This document shows positions 50,162 through 57,365 of a stretch of 57,365 nt of DNA, one piece after another. The position numbers were made by a program, and so were the translations under genes. The DNA lies in contig PMDS01000020.1 in NCBI GenBank assembly GCA_003155655.1, forward strand, positions 1-57,365, read 5' to 3'. The notes below the pieces were generated by a model. That model was not told where the DNA came from. It saw only the letters and a list, made by a program, of their open reading frames with translations, and made no database searches. This DNA comes from Melioribacter sp. (lineage in GTDB: Bacteria; Bacteroidota; Ignavibacteria; Ignavibacteriales; Melioribacteraceae). Positions within the stretch are counted from its first letter, which is position 1. Each line of letters starts with the position of its first letter.

Positions 50162-51387
50162 TGGGTAAGAACAAAATTGTAGTTGCATATTCCGGCGGCT
50201 TGGATACGTCCGTAATGGTAAAATGGCTTAAAGATAATTATGATGCCGAAATAATTACTTTTACAGGAAATCTTGGGCAAACAAAAGAATTAGTTGGTTT
50301 AGAGCAAAAAGCTTTAAACTCCGGTGCATCTAAAGCTTATGTTGAAGATCTTACAAAAGTATTTTTGGAAGAATATGCTTTTCCTGCTTTAAAAGCCGGC
50401 GCAATGTATGAAGAAGCCTACCCCATGGCATGTTCGCTTGGCAGGCCGCTTCTTGCTAAAACTCTTGTTGATATTGCACATAAAGAAGGTGCAAATATGG
50501 TTGCTCATGGCTGCACTGGTAAGGGAAATGATCAGGTTCGTTTTGAAGTTTCAGTTGGAGCTCTTGCACCGGATTTAATAAATATTGCGCCGCTAAGAAC
50601 GTGGGAGTTCAAAAGCCGCGAGGAGGAAATTGATTATGCAAAGGCTAATAATATTCCTGTTTCTGTAACAAAAGATAAACCATATTCCATAGATGAAAAT
50701 ATTTGGGGAACAGCAATTGAATGCGGTGTTCTTGAAGATCCAATGGTTGAACCGCCTGCAGATGCATACCAGCATACTGTTGCACCGGAGAATGCGCCTG
50801 ACGAGCCGGAAATTGTTACTATTGAATTTGAAAAAGGCATTCCGGTTGCAGTTAATAGGAAAGAAATGGACTGTGTTTCTCTAGTTAAACTGCTGAACGA
50901 TATTGGCGGAAGAAATGCTGTTGGTAGAATTGATATGATTGAAAACAGGCTGGTTGGAATAAAATCCCGTGAAGTTTATGAAGCGCCTGCCGGAATGATC
51001 CTGCACTTTGCTCATAAAGAACTTGAAAGAATAACGCTCGAAAAATCTGTTGCACATTATAAAGTTAAAATTGCGCAAGAGTATTCTGATCTGATTTACA
51101 ACGGGCTCTGGTTTACACCGCTAAGAGAAGCTTTGCAGGCATTTATTGAAAAAACCCAGGAAAAGGTAACCGGACTTGTTAAAGTTAAGCTTTATAAAGG
51201 AACATTAAGAATTTCCGGAAGAACTTCTCCATATTCTTTGTATGATCCGGCACTTGCAACTTATACGGCAGAAGACCAATTTGACCATACGGCTTCTGAA
51301 GGGTTTATAAAAATTTATGGTTTACCTTTTAAAACCATTAATAGGGTTATGCAAAAGGTAGAAGAGGAAAGCAAGCAGCTGGTTTAA
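50161..51387 (+). CDS. argG: Argininosuccinate synthase
   Basis: 408 residues. ATP-dependent condensation of citrulline and aspartate. The N-type ATP pyrophosphatase P-loop [12 protein letters not shown] is near the start, then [15 protein letters not shown] and the C-terminal [26 protein letters not shown] with a helix for tetramer formation. It overlaps argR by one base, so the repressor and synthase are translationally coupled. Confidence 0.96.
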   Translation: MGKNKIVVAYSGGLDTSVMVKWLKDNYDAEIITFTGNLGQTKELVGLEQKALNSGASKAYVEDLTKVFLEEYAFPALKAGAMYEEAYPMACSLGRPLLAKTLVDIAHKEGANMVAHGCTGKGNDQVRFEVSVGALAPDLINIAPLRTWEFKSREEEIDYAKANNIPVSVTKDKPYSIDENIWGTAIECGVLEDPMVEPPADAYQHTVAPENAPDEPEIVTIEFEKGIPVAVNRKEMDCVSLVKLLNDIGGRNAVGRIDMIENRLVGIKSREVYEAPAGMILHFAHKELERITLEKSVAHYKVKIAQEYSDLIYNGLWFTPLREALQAFIEKTQEKVTGLVKVKLYKGTLRISGRTSPYSLYDPALATYTAEDQFDHTASEGFIKIYGLPFKTINRVMQKVEEESKQLV

Positions 51388-51455
51388 TTAAAATGATTTT
51401 TTCTATGTTAATCGTGGAATAACCCTTCCTTTTTAGGTCGCGGCAGGAATTAGCA

Positions 51456-52826
51456 ATGGCACTTTGGAACAGCAGATTCAAAAAAGCACTGAATGAAATT
51501 GTATTAAAATTTTCTGCATCAATAGATATTGATTGGAAGATGTTTAACGAAGACATTGATGGCAGCAAAGCTCACATCCTAATGCTGGTTAAACAAAAAA
51601 TTGTTTCTGCAAAAGACGGGAAAGCCATAATAAAAGCGCTGGATGAGATAAGAAAAGAAATTTCATCCGGGATATTGAAATTTGACTGGCACAAAGAAGA
51701 CATACATTCGCTGATTGAAGAAAGACTTGTAGAAAAAATAGGTGAGCGGGGAAAAAGACTGCATACAGCCCGTTCACGCAATGATCAAATTGCTCTTGAT
51801 GAACGGTTGTACATGCGTAAAGAAATTTTGCAGCTGGTAAAATTAACGCGTGTCCTTCAAAAAACATTATTGAAAAAAGCGGAACAGTATAAAGAAACAA
51901 TAATTTCCGGATACACACACCTGCAGAGGGCGCAGCCGGTTTTATTTGCACATCATTTAATTGCTTACGTCTCTATGCTGGACCGCGATGTTGATAGAAT
52001 GAACGACTGCTTAAAGCGCGTGAATATTTCTCCATTAGGGGCGGCAGCGCTTGCAGGTACTACACTTCCTATCGATAGAAGGTACTCTGCAAAACTTCTA
52101 AATATGAACGGCATTATTGAAAATTCTCTTGATGCAGTAAGCGACCGCGATGTAATGATTGAACTGATTAGTCTTTGTTCAATAATTATGATGCACTTAA
52201 GTAGAATAAGTGAGGAATTAGTGTTATGGAGTTCGCAGGAATTTTCTTTTGCTAAATTTGATGATTCATTTGCAACCGGTAGCAGCTTGATGCCGCAGAA
52301 AAAAAATCCCGATGTTGCAGAACTCATTCGAGGGAAAGTCGGTCGCGTTTACGGTTCTCTGGTAGGACTTCTTACAATTATGAAAGGATTACCGCTTGCA
52401 TACAATCGAGATATGCAGGAAGACAAAGTACATCTTTTTCAGGCGGTTGATACGGCAAAAGATTGTTTGAATCTTACGTCAGAACTTTTGAAACATACAT
52501 CGTTTGATAAAAATAAATTTGAAAAAGCGCTTGACGGTGATTTCTCTCTTTCAACAGAATTAGTGGACTATCTTGTACGTAAAAATGTACCTTTCAGGCA
52601 GGCACATAATCTGGTTGGTGCTGTGGTTGCTAACTGTGTTGAGAAGAATATTAAACTTAATGAATTAACTCTTAAAGATTATCAAAAAATATCGCAAAAA
52701 TTTGATAAAGATCTATTCAAACTCTTAACCTCCCGTTCAAGTATTAATAATAAAATATCTCAGGGGAGCACTTCATCCAAAGAAGTTGAAAAACAGCTCA
52801 AATACTGGGTTAACAAAACAAAATAA
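51456..52826 (+). CDS. argH: Argininosuccinate lyase
   Basis: 456 residues, fumarase/aspartase superfamily. Cleaves argininosuccinate to arginine and fumarate. Family blocks: LHTARSRNDQIALDERLYMR, SGYTHLQRAQPVLFAHHLIAY, and the signature GSSLMPQKKNPD with the catalytic serine loop. AGGAATTAGCA precedes the ATG. Last gene of the arginine operon, 68 bases after argG. The ornithine aminotransferase and carbamoyltransferase steps must be encoded elsewhere. Confidence 0.96.
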   Translation: MALWNSRFKKALNEIVLKFSASIDIDWKMFNEDIDGSKAHILMLVKQKIVSAKDGKAIIKALDEIRKEISSGILKFDWHKEDIHSLIEERLVEKIGERGKRLHTARSRNDQIALDERLYMRKEILQLVKLTRVLQKTLLKKAEQYKETIISGYTHLQRAQPVLFAHHLIAYVSMLDRDVDRMNDCLKRVNISPLGAAALAGTTLPIDRRYSAKLLNMNGIIENSLDAVSDRDVMIELISLCSIIMMHLSRISEELVLWSSQEFSFAKFDDSFATGSSLMPQKKNPDVAELIRGKVGRVYGSLVGLLTIMKGLPLAYNRDMQEDKVHLFQAVDTAKDCLNLTSELLKHTSFDKNKFEKALDGDFSLSTELVDYLVRKNVPFRQAHNLVGAVVANCVEKNIKLNELTLKDYQKISQKFDKDLFKLLTSRSSINNKISQGSTSSKEVEKQLKYWVNKTK

Positions 52827-52937
52827 CTTTATCCACATATATTAATGCCCACTTTTTTAGATAAATGAGGCAACTTATCTGCTCATAAATCCGTCTAATT
52901 ATTGCTAATTCTATTCTATAATCTATGAGGTAGGTTT

Positions 52938-54980
52938 ATGAACAAAAAATTCTTATCAATTCTAACTAGTATTATTTTTATTGCAATAACTTTAACTGTT
53001 GTAGCACAAAACAATAAATCAACCGAAAGTGGTTTTGATTTAAAAAATTTGGACCGTTCTGTTAGTCCCGCAAAGGATTTTTTTGATTTTGCAATCGGAG
53101 GTTGGAGAACAACTAATCCTATTCCGCAAGATCAAGTCCGTTGGGGTACATTTGAACTTCTTCAAGAAAAAAATGATGCAATAGTCAGAAAAATTCTTGA
53201 AAAAGCAGCGGCAAACAAAAATTGGCCTCAAGGCTCTGCCGAACAAAAAATTGGAGATCTCTTTGCGACCGGCATGGATTCAGCCCGCATTGAAAGAGAT
53301 GGATATAAACCAATTATGCCGATGCTGCAAAAAATTGAAGCCATTCAAAATAAAAAAGAATTCTACAATACAATTGCTGAATTTCACATGGGCGGTGTTC
53401 CCTCACTGTTTGGTTTTTTTGTTAGTATTGATGCAAAAAAGAGTAATGTGATGGCCCCGTATTTATCACAGGGCGGAGTTGGATTGCCGGACGTTGAGTA
53501 TTACATAAAAGATGATGCACGATCTAAGGAAATTCGTGAAAAATATGTTCAGCATGTTGCCAATCTTTTCAAGCTTATTAATGTTGATGCATCTACATCT
53601 GATAAATATGCTCAAATTGTTATGAGCATTGAAACACAGCTCGCAAAAAATTCAAATACACGTGTTGAAAACAGGGACCCTGTTAAAACATATAACAAAA
53701 TGACTGTTGATAACCTTACCGACGTTTCAAATGTGTTTAACTGGAAATCATATTTTGATAACATGGGAGTTGGAAACATTGACCTTATTATTGTAAGCCA
53801 GCCAAAGTTCTTCAAAGGATTAAATGATGTTCTTAATTCAGTTTCACTTGATGATTGGAAAATTTATTTAAAATGGAATGTAATTCGCGATGCTGCAGAT
53901 GCAATGAGTTCTGTATTTGTGAATGAAGATTTTGATTTCAACGGCAAATTCATGAATGGAGCCAAAGAAATCCAGCCAAGGTGGAAAAGAATTCTTAGAG
54001 TAACTAACGGTGTTGTGGGTGAATTGCTTGGACAAATTTTTGTTAAAGAAGTTTTTCCTCCTGAAGCAAAAGAACGCGCTGAAAAAATTGTAAAAACCCT
54101 TCTAACTTCAATGGGAGAAAGCATAAAGAATAGTCAGTGGATGGGCGACGAAACTAAACAGCAGGCTCTTCATAAGTTAGATAAATTCGGAGTTAAAATT
54201 GGTTACCCTGATAAATGGAAAGATTACACCGCGCTTGAAATTGCGCGCGATGGTTATATGAAAAATTTAGAGCGTGCAAGCGTTTGGTCAAGAAAAGTTA
54301 ACCTTGCAAAAATTGGAAAACCGGTTGATAAAACTGAATGGACAATGACTCCACAGACTGTAAACGCCTATTACAGTCCAACAAGAAATGAAATTGTATT
54401 TCCGGCCGCAATTCTTCAGCCCCCATTTTATAATCAGAGTGCAGACGATGCTGTTAACTATGGCGCAATGGGCGTAGTTATAGGACACGAGATTTCTCAT
54501 GGTTTTGATGATCAGGGCAGAAAATACGATGCAGAAGGTAATATTAAGGATTGGTGGACAAAGGAAGACAATGATAAATTCCAGGCACGTGCTAAAAAAC
54601 TTGTTGAAGAATTTAATTCATTTGCGGCAATAGATACGTTCAAAGTTAACGGCTCGTTAACATTGGGTGAAAATCTTGGTGACCTTGGCGGACTGAATAT
54701 TTCTTTTAATGCTTTTAAGAATACCGAACAATTCAAGAAAGGTGAAAAGATAGATGATTTTACGCCAATTCAAAGATTTTATTTGGGATATGCGCAAATC
54801 TGGGCAGAAAACATTCGCCCGGAAGCATTAAAGTTAAGATTAAAAATTGATGTTCATTCACCAGCTAGATTTAGAGTTGTGGGTCCATTGATGAATCTAC
54901 CGGAATTCTTTTCCGCGTTTGATGTTAAGCCGGGAGACCCGATGAGAAATCATGATGATAAAATTGTAAAAATCTGGTAA
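52938..54980 (+). CDS. M13-family (neprilysin-like) zinc metallopeptidase
   Basis: 680 residues with a signal peptide (about 1-23, ending VVAQ), so probably periplasmic or surface. M13 N-terminal domain (DLKNLDRSVSPAKDFFDFAIGGW) and C-terminal catalytic domain: NAYYSPTRNEIVFPAAILQPPFY, zinc motif VIGHEISHGFDDQGRKYD, ENLGDLGGL giving the third ligand, and the terminal RVVGPLMNLPEF ... FDVKPGDPM. All catalytic residues are present. Cleaves oligopeptides at hydrophobic residues in known relatives such as PepO. Has its own ribosome site ATGAGGTAGG. Confidence 0.93.
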   Translation: MNKKFLSILTSIIFIAITLTVVAQNNKSTESGFDLKNLDRSVSPAKDFFDFAIGGWRTTNPIPQDQVRWGTFELLQEKNDAIVRKILEKAAANKNWPQGSAEQKIGDLFATGMDSARIERDGYKPIMPMLQKIEAIQNKKEFYNTIAEFHMGGVPSLFGFFVSIDAKKSNVMAPYLSQGGVGLPDVEYYIKDDARSKEIREKYVQHVANLFKLINVDASTSDKYAQIVMSIETQLAKNSNTRVENRDPVKTYNKMTVDNLTDVSNVFNWKSYFDNMGVGNIDLIIVSQPKFFKGLNDVLNSVSLDDWKIYLKWNVIRDAADAMSSVFVNEDFDFNGKFMNGAKEIQPRWKRILRVTNGVVGELLGQIFVKEVFPPEAKERAEKIVKTLLTSMGESIKNSQWMGDETKQQALHKLDKFGVKIGYPDKWKDYTALEIARDGYMKNLERASVWSRKVNLAKIGKPVDKTEWTMTPQTVNAYYSPTRNEIVFPAAILQPPFYNQSADDAVNYGAMGVVIGHEISHGFDDQGRKYDAEGNIKDWWTKEDNDKFQARAKKLVEEFNSFAAIDTFKVNGSLTLGENLGDLGGLNISFNAFKNTEQFKKGEKIDDFTPIQRFYLGYAQIWAENIRPEALKLRLKIDVHSPARFRVVGPLMNLPEFFSAFDVKPGDPMRNHDDKIVKIW

Positions 54981-54989
54981 TTATAAAAG

Positions 54990-55078
54990 ATTAAGGGCAG
55001 GAATGAGATTCAGATTAATCTTATTCTTGCTCTTATTCTTAATTCTTGCTCTTGCTCTTGATCGTAATCTTGTTATAT
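54990..55078. repeat. Low-complexity TTCTTGCTCTT repeat
   Basis: A run of CTTG/CTCT-rich units (ATTCTTGCTCTTATTCTTAA, then TTCTTGCTCTTGCTCTTGAT) fills most of the gap between the M13 peptidase and ABC genes. On the other strand it reads GAACAAGAGCAAG-like, similar in composition to GAACAAGAGCAAGAAAGAGC at 39336-39355. Probably a simple or dispersed repeat; no hairpin or gene. Confidence 0.45.
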
Positions 55079-55115
55079 ATTTATTCTAAAATTTTATAAC
55101 TCATAAGGGGAATAA

Positions 55116-56048
55116 ATGTACGCACTAGAAGTAAAAAATTTAACAAAGATTTTTGATAAGCTGGTTGCTGTTGATCATGCATCTTTTGAAGTTCCCGAAG
55201 GGTCTATTTTTGGACTCATTGGTAGAAATGGTGCCGGTAAAACTACAACAATCAGAATGATGATGGGAATTTATCTCCCAGATGATGGTGAAGTTATTTT
55301 AAAAGGGACAAAGGTGGGGCAGGATTTTAAAAACCAGGTTGGTTACCTGCCGGAAGAGAGGGGTCTCTATAAAAAAATGAAAGTTATAGATACGCTGCTT
55401 TATTTTGCTGAAGTTAAGGGAAGAACCGGAAGAGATGTTCAGAAAAAAGCAGAGGATTATTTAAAACGTTTTGAATTATATGACCGCCGCTTATCAAAAA
55501 TGGAAGACTTATCAAAAGGAAACCAGCAAAAAATTCAGTTCCTTACAACAATACTTCATGATCCCGAATTTGTAATTCTTGATGAACCATTTTCAGGGCT
55601 TGATCCAATCAACACAAATTTGCTGAAAGATATTATCCTTGAATTCAAGCAGAAAGGGAAAGTAGTAATATTTTCAACGCACTTGATGGATTTTGCTGAA
55701 AAGATGTGCGACCACATTGCAATGATTGACCGTGGTAAAGTGATTTTACAAGGATCTCTTAATCAAATCAAAGCTAACTATGCACGGCGCAATGTTAGTT
55801 TAACCTATGAAGGAGACATTAGTTTTCTTAATGGAAATCCAATTGTGGAAAAAGTTGAAAACTATGGAAATACAACAGGAATAAGGTTAAAAAGCGCCGA
55901 CCAAACGCAGCAGCTTTTAAAATTACTTATTGATAAAAATATTACTGTTAAAAAATTTGATGCTAATGATATATCACTGCAAGAGATATTTATAGAACTT
56001 GCCGGCAATGAAGATGCAACAAACGGTAAGGAGGTGCGTAATGTTTAA
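55116..56048 (+). CDS. ABC transporter ATP-binding protein (NatA-like, DUF4162)
   Basis: 310 residues. Walker A GRNGAGKTTT, Q-loop in VGYLPEERGLYKKM, signature LSKGNQQK, Walker B FVILDEPFSGLDP and switch histidine in FSTHLMDF. The C-terminal 90 residues are the DUF4162-type extension found in NatA/BcrA-like exporters. Energises the permease encoded next, whose start overlaps this stop by 8 bases. ATAAGGGGA precedes the ATG. Substrate unknown; sodium or drug export are family possibilities. Confidence 0.92.
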   Translation: MYALEVKNLTKIFDKLVAVDHASFEVPEGSIFGLIGRNGAGKTTTIRMMMGIYLPDDGEVILKGTKVGQDFKNQVGYLPEERGLYKKMKVIDTLLYFAEVKGRTGRDVQKKAEDYLKRFELYDRRLSKMEDLSKGNQQKIQFLTTILHDPEFVILDEPFSGLDPINTNLLKDIILEFKQKGKVVIFSTHLMDFAEKMCDHIAMIDRGKVILQGSLNQIKANYARRNVSLTYEGDISFLNGNPIVEKVENYGNTTGIRLKSADQTQQLLKLLIDKNITVKKFDANDISLQEIFIELAGNEDATNGKEVRNV

Positions 56049-57306
56049 TTATAGAATCTTAGCGGTAATAAAAAGAGAACTGAAGGAAAAACTTTTTTCA
56101 AAAGCATTTATTATTATGACGCTTATGGTGCCCGGATTAATGTTTGTTATTTTCGGTGTTCAGGCTCTGCTGTATACAACAGAAAGTAAAGGTTTAAGAT
56201 TTGATTTGGTTGTGGAAGATTCTGCAACCCTGCAGGAATTTCAAAAAGAATTTGACCAGACAGATTTTGTTACTAAGAAGCATTACGTTTTCAATTATTC
56301 TTCAATGTCTCGCGAGGATTTAAAAACATATCTCCAGAACAAAAAACAACAGATAATTGATGAGAAATTAACGGGTATAATTTTTATTCCGTCTGCCGCA
56401 CTTAAAGACAAAAAAGTTGAGTACTATTCAAAAACTCCGCAGAATATTTCATTATCAAGAGAGTTAGAAAGGCCAATCAATAAAGTGTTCTTAAATATTT
56501 TCTTTAGGGATAAATCCATGTCTAAAGAAGATATTGATTTTGCTAGGCGGGGAATTGACATTGCGGGATTTAAGGTTTCCAAAGAGGAAAAAATTGCAGA
56601 GGAAGGATATGGAAATATTGTAGTTGCATATGCGCTTTCATTTTTGCTCTATTTTAGTTTATTGATGATGGGACAAATGACGATGCAGTCTGTTATTGAA
56701 GAGAAGGGAAGTAAAATTGTAGAGGTAATCTTATCTTCTGTAAGCGCAAAAGAATTAATGATAGGAAAAATTTTTGGCGCCTCAATAACAGGTTTGGCAC
56801 AGATGGGGGTTTGGCTTGCAACAATATTTGCTTTTTCTTCTTCAGCACTTATAGCTCTACCGCCGGAGATTGCTCTTAATATAAAACCGGATTTATTGAT
56901 TTATGTTCTAATAAATTTCTTTATAGGCATTTTTCTGTTCATCTCGTTATTTGCAACAGTTGGAGCAATCTTTGATAATGCTCAAGATGCAGCTTCGGGA
57001 ACTTTGCCGATTATGATGCTTATTATGATACCATTTTTCATTGCAATGTCTATGATGGAAAATCCGAATAAGCCATATATTGAAATTGCATCATTATTCC
57101 CGTTTGCGTCAATTATCGTAATGCCTACAAGAATGGCTTTGGTTGATGTACCAATTTGGCAGCTGATATTAGCTGCTTTAATTAATATAGCGACCATATT
57201 CGCAATATTTCCAGCAGCCGGAAAAATATACAGGATCGGAATTTTGCGGACAGGCAAAAAACCAAAGTGGTCGGAAGTTATTAAATGGTTGAAATATAAA
57301 TACTAA
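56041..57306 (+). CDS. ABC-2 type permease (NatB-like)
   Basis: About 421 residues. The first transmembrane helix at about 22-44 is followed by a large extracytoplasmic domain (about 45-190), then five or six helices (LLYFSLLMMGQMTMQSVIEEKGSKIVEVILSSVS is the typical ABC-2 core). The frame is open to an ATG at 55999, but AAGGAGGTG immediately precedes ATG 56041, which is the better start and gives MFNYRILAVIKREL. Overlaps the ATPase gene by 8 bases. Forms an exporter with it. Confidence 0.9.
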   Translation: MFNYRILAVIKRELKEKLFSKAFIIMTLMVPGLMFVIFGVQALLYTTESKGLRFDLVVEDSATLQEFQKEFDQTDFVTKKHYVFNYSSMSREDLKTYLQNKKQQIIDEKLTGIIFIPSAALKDKKVEYYSKTPQNISLSRELERPINKVFLNIFFRDKSMSKEDIDFARRGIDIAGFKVSKEEKIAEEGYGNIVVAYALSFLLYFSLLMMGQMTMQSVIEEKGSKIVEVILSSVSAKELMIGKIFGASITGLAQMGVWLATIFAFSSSALIALPPEIALNIKPDLLIYVLINFFIGIFLFISLFATVGAIFDNAQDAASGTLPIMMLIMIPFFIAMSMMENPNKPYIEIASLFPFASIIVMPTRMALVDVPIWQLILAALINIATIFAIFPAAGKIYRIGILRTGKKPKWSEVIKWLKYKY

Positions 57307-57320
57307 GGTAATCTACAAGG

Positions 57321-57347
57321 AGACGGCTCAAGCAGCCGTCTTTTTTT
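57321..57347 (+). terminator. Strong intrinsic terminator after the ABC exporter
   Basis: AGACGGCT (57321-57328) and AGCCGTCT (57334-57341) form a perfect stem around the loop CAAGC, and seven T residues follow at 57341-57347. Confidence 0.9.
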
Positions 57348-57365
57348 GTTCGCCCGGCATGGGTG

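Noticed and set aside
51589-52327. Two 120-residue minus-strand open frames opposite argH
   Set aside because: They are antisense shadows of a well-conserved gene, with no ribosome site and no recognisable family.
1-57365. tRNA, rRNA and riboswitch genes
   Set aside because: I scanned the intergenic gaps and saw no cloverleaf-like sequence, rRNA motif or recognisable riboswitch aptamer, though short RNAs could be missed without a covariance search.

Overview
The window is AT-rich chromosomal DNA, and its gene content points to the Ignavibacteria (Ignavibacteriales, Bacteroidota/Chlorobi group). Two large exported proteins end in the Type IX secretion sorting domain with the NYPNPFNP signature and a terminal TKKLILxK. 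There is also a FecI/FecR (DUF4974) sigma/anti-sigma pair, a TonB-dependent receptor with a carboxypeptidase-like N-terminal domain, and a DUF3109 gene next to rpoN. The assignment is inference from protein families; no rRNA or tRNA gene is present to confirm it.

Layout. 1-315: tail of a probable transposase, then a leader with an 18-bp perfect palindrome. 316-2721: proB-proA. 2754-13850 is almost all minus strand: a GNAT acetyltransferase; an exported cupin plus SMP-30-like T9SS protein; rubrerythrin; a decayed copy of a HAD phosphatase 3' end; a secreted DM9-domain protein; the intact HAD phosphatase; and a long tight operon read DUF3109-rpoN-methyltransferase-hslV-hslU-mutS-like-HAD phosphatase. 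14146-24495 is plus strand: an SDR, an ECF sigma factor with its FecR anti-sigma, two unusual TonB-C-terminal-domain proteins (one fused to an STN domain), a lipoprotein lipase, a cupin, an exported nitroreductase, a TonB-dependent receptor, a TPR protein and a carbonic anhydrase.

24496-38507 is an accessory-looking stretch rich in dispersed hairpin repeats. It holds an M1-peptidase-like protein that has lost its recognisable catalytic residues, an orphan XRE antitoxin-like gene, a GH92 mannosidase, a 1016-residue beta-propeller T9SS protein, a 601-residue conserved protein of unknown function, alanine racemase, and two adjacent type II toxin-antitoxin modules (CopG/RelE and YefM/YoeB), whose toxin genes both start with TTG inside the antitoxin gene. 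38647-43640 carries an exported carbonic anhydrase, an RluA pseudouridine synthase, DinB, AlkD and several small proteins. 43816-45917 is a tandem triplication of DUF2975 membrane proteins followed by a small XRE regulator; the third copy is frameshifted at an A8 tract.

46561-52826 is an arginine biosynthesis operon, argC-argJ-argB-argR-argG-argH, preceded by two 13-bp direct repeats 20 bp apart that look like ArgR boxes. argD and the carbamoyltransferase gene are not here. The window ends with an M13 peptidase and an ABC-2 exporter pair closed by a strong terminator.

The most unusual arrangement is the ECF sigma/FecR locus at 14.9-18.2 kb, where two small exported proteins with TonB C-terminal domains (a lipoprotein and an STN-TonB fusion) follow the anti-sigma factor. 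Other notable observations are the TGTACA pair upstream of the YefM-like antitoxin, the M1-like pseudopeptidase, the phosphatase relic, and the frameshifted DUF2975 copy.
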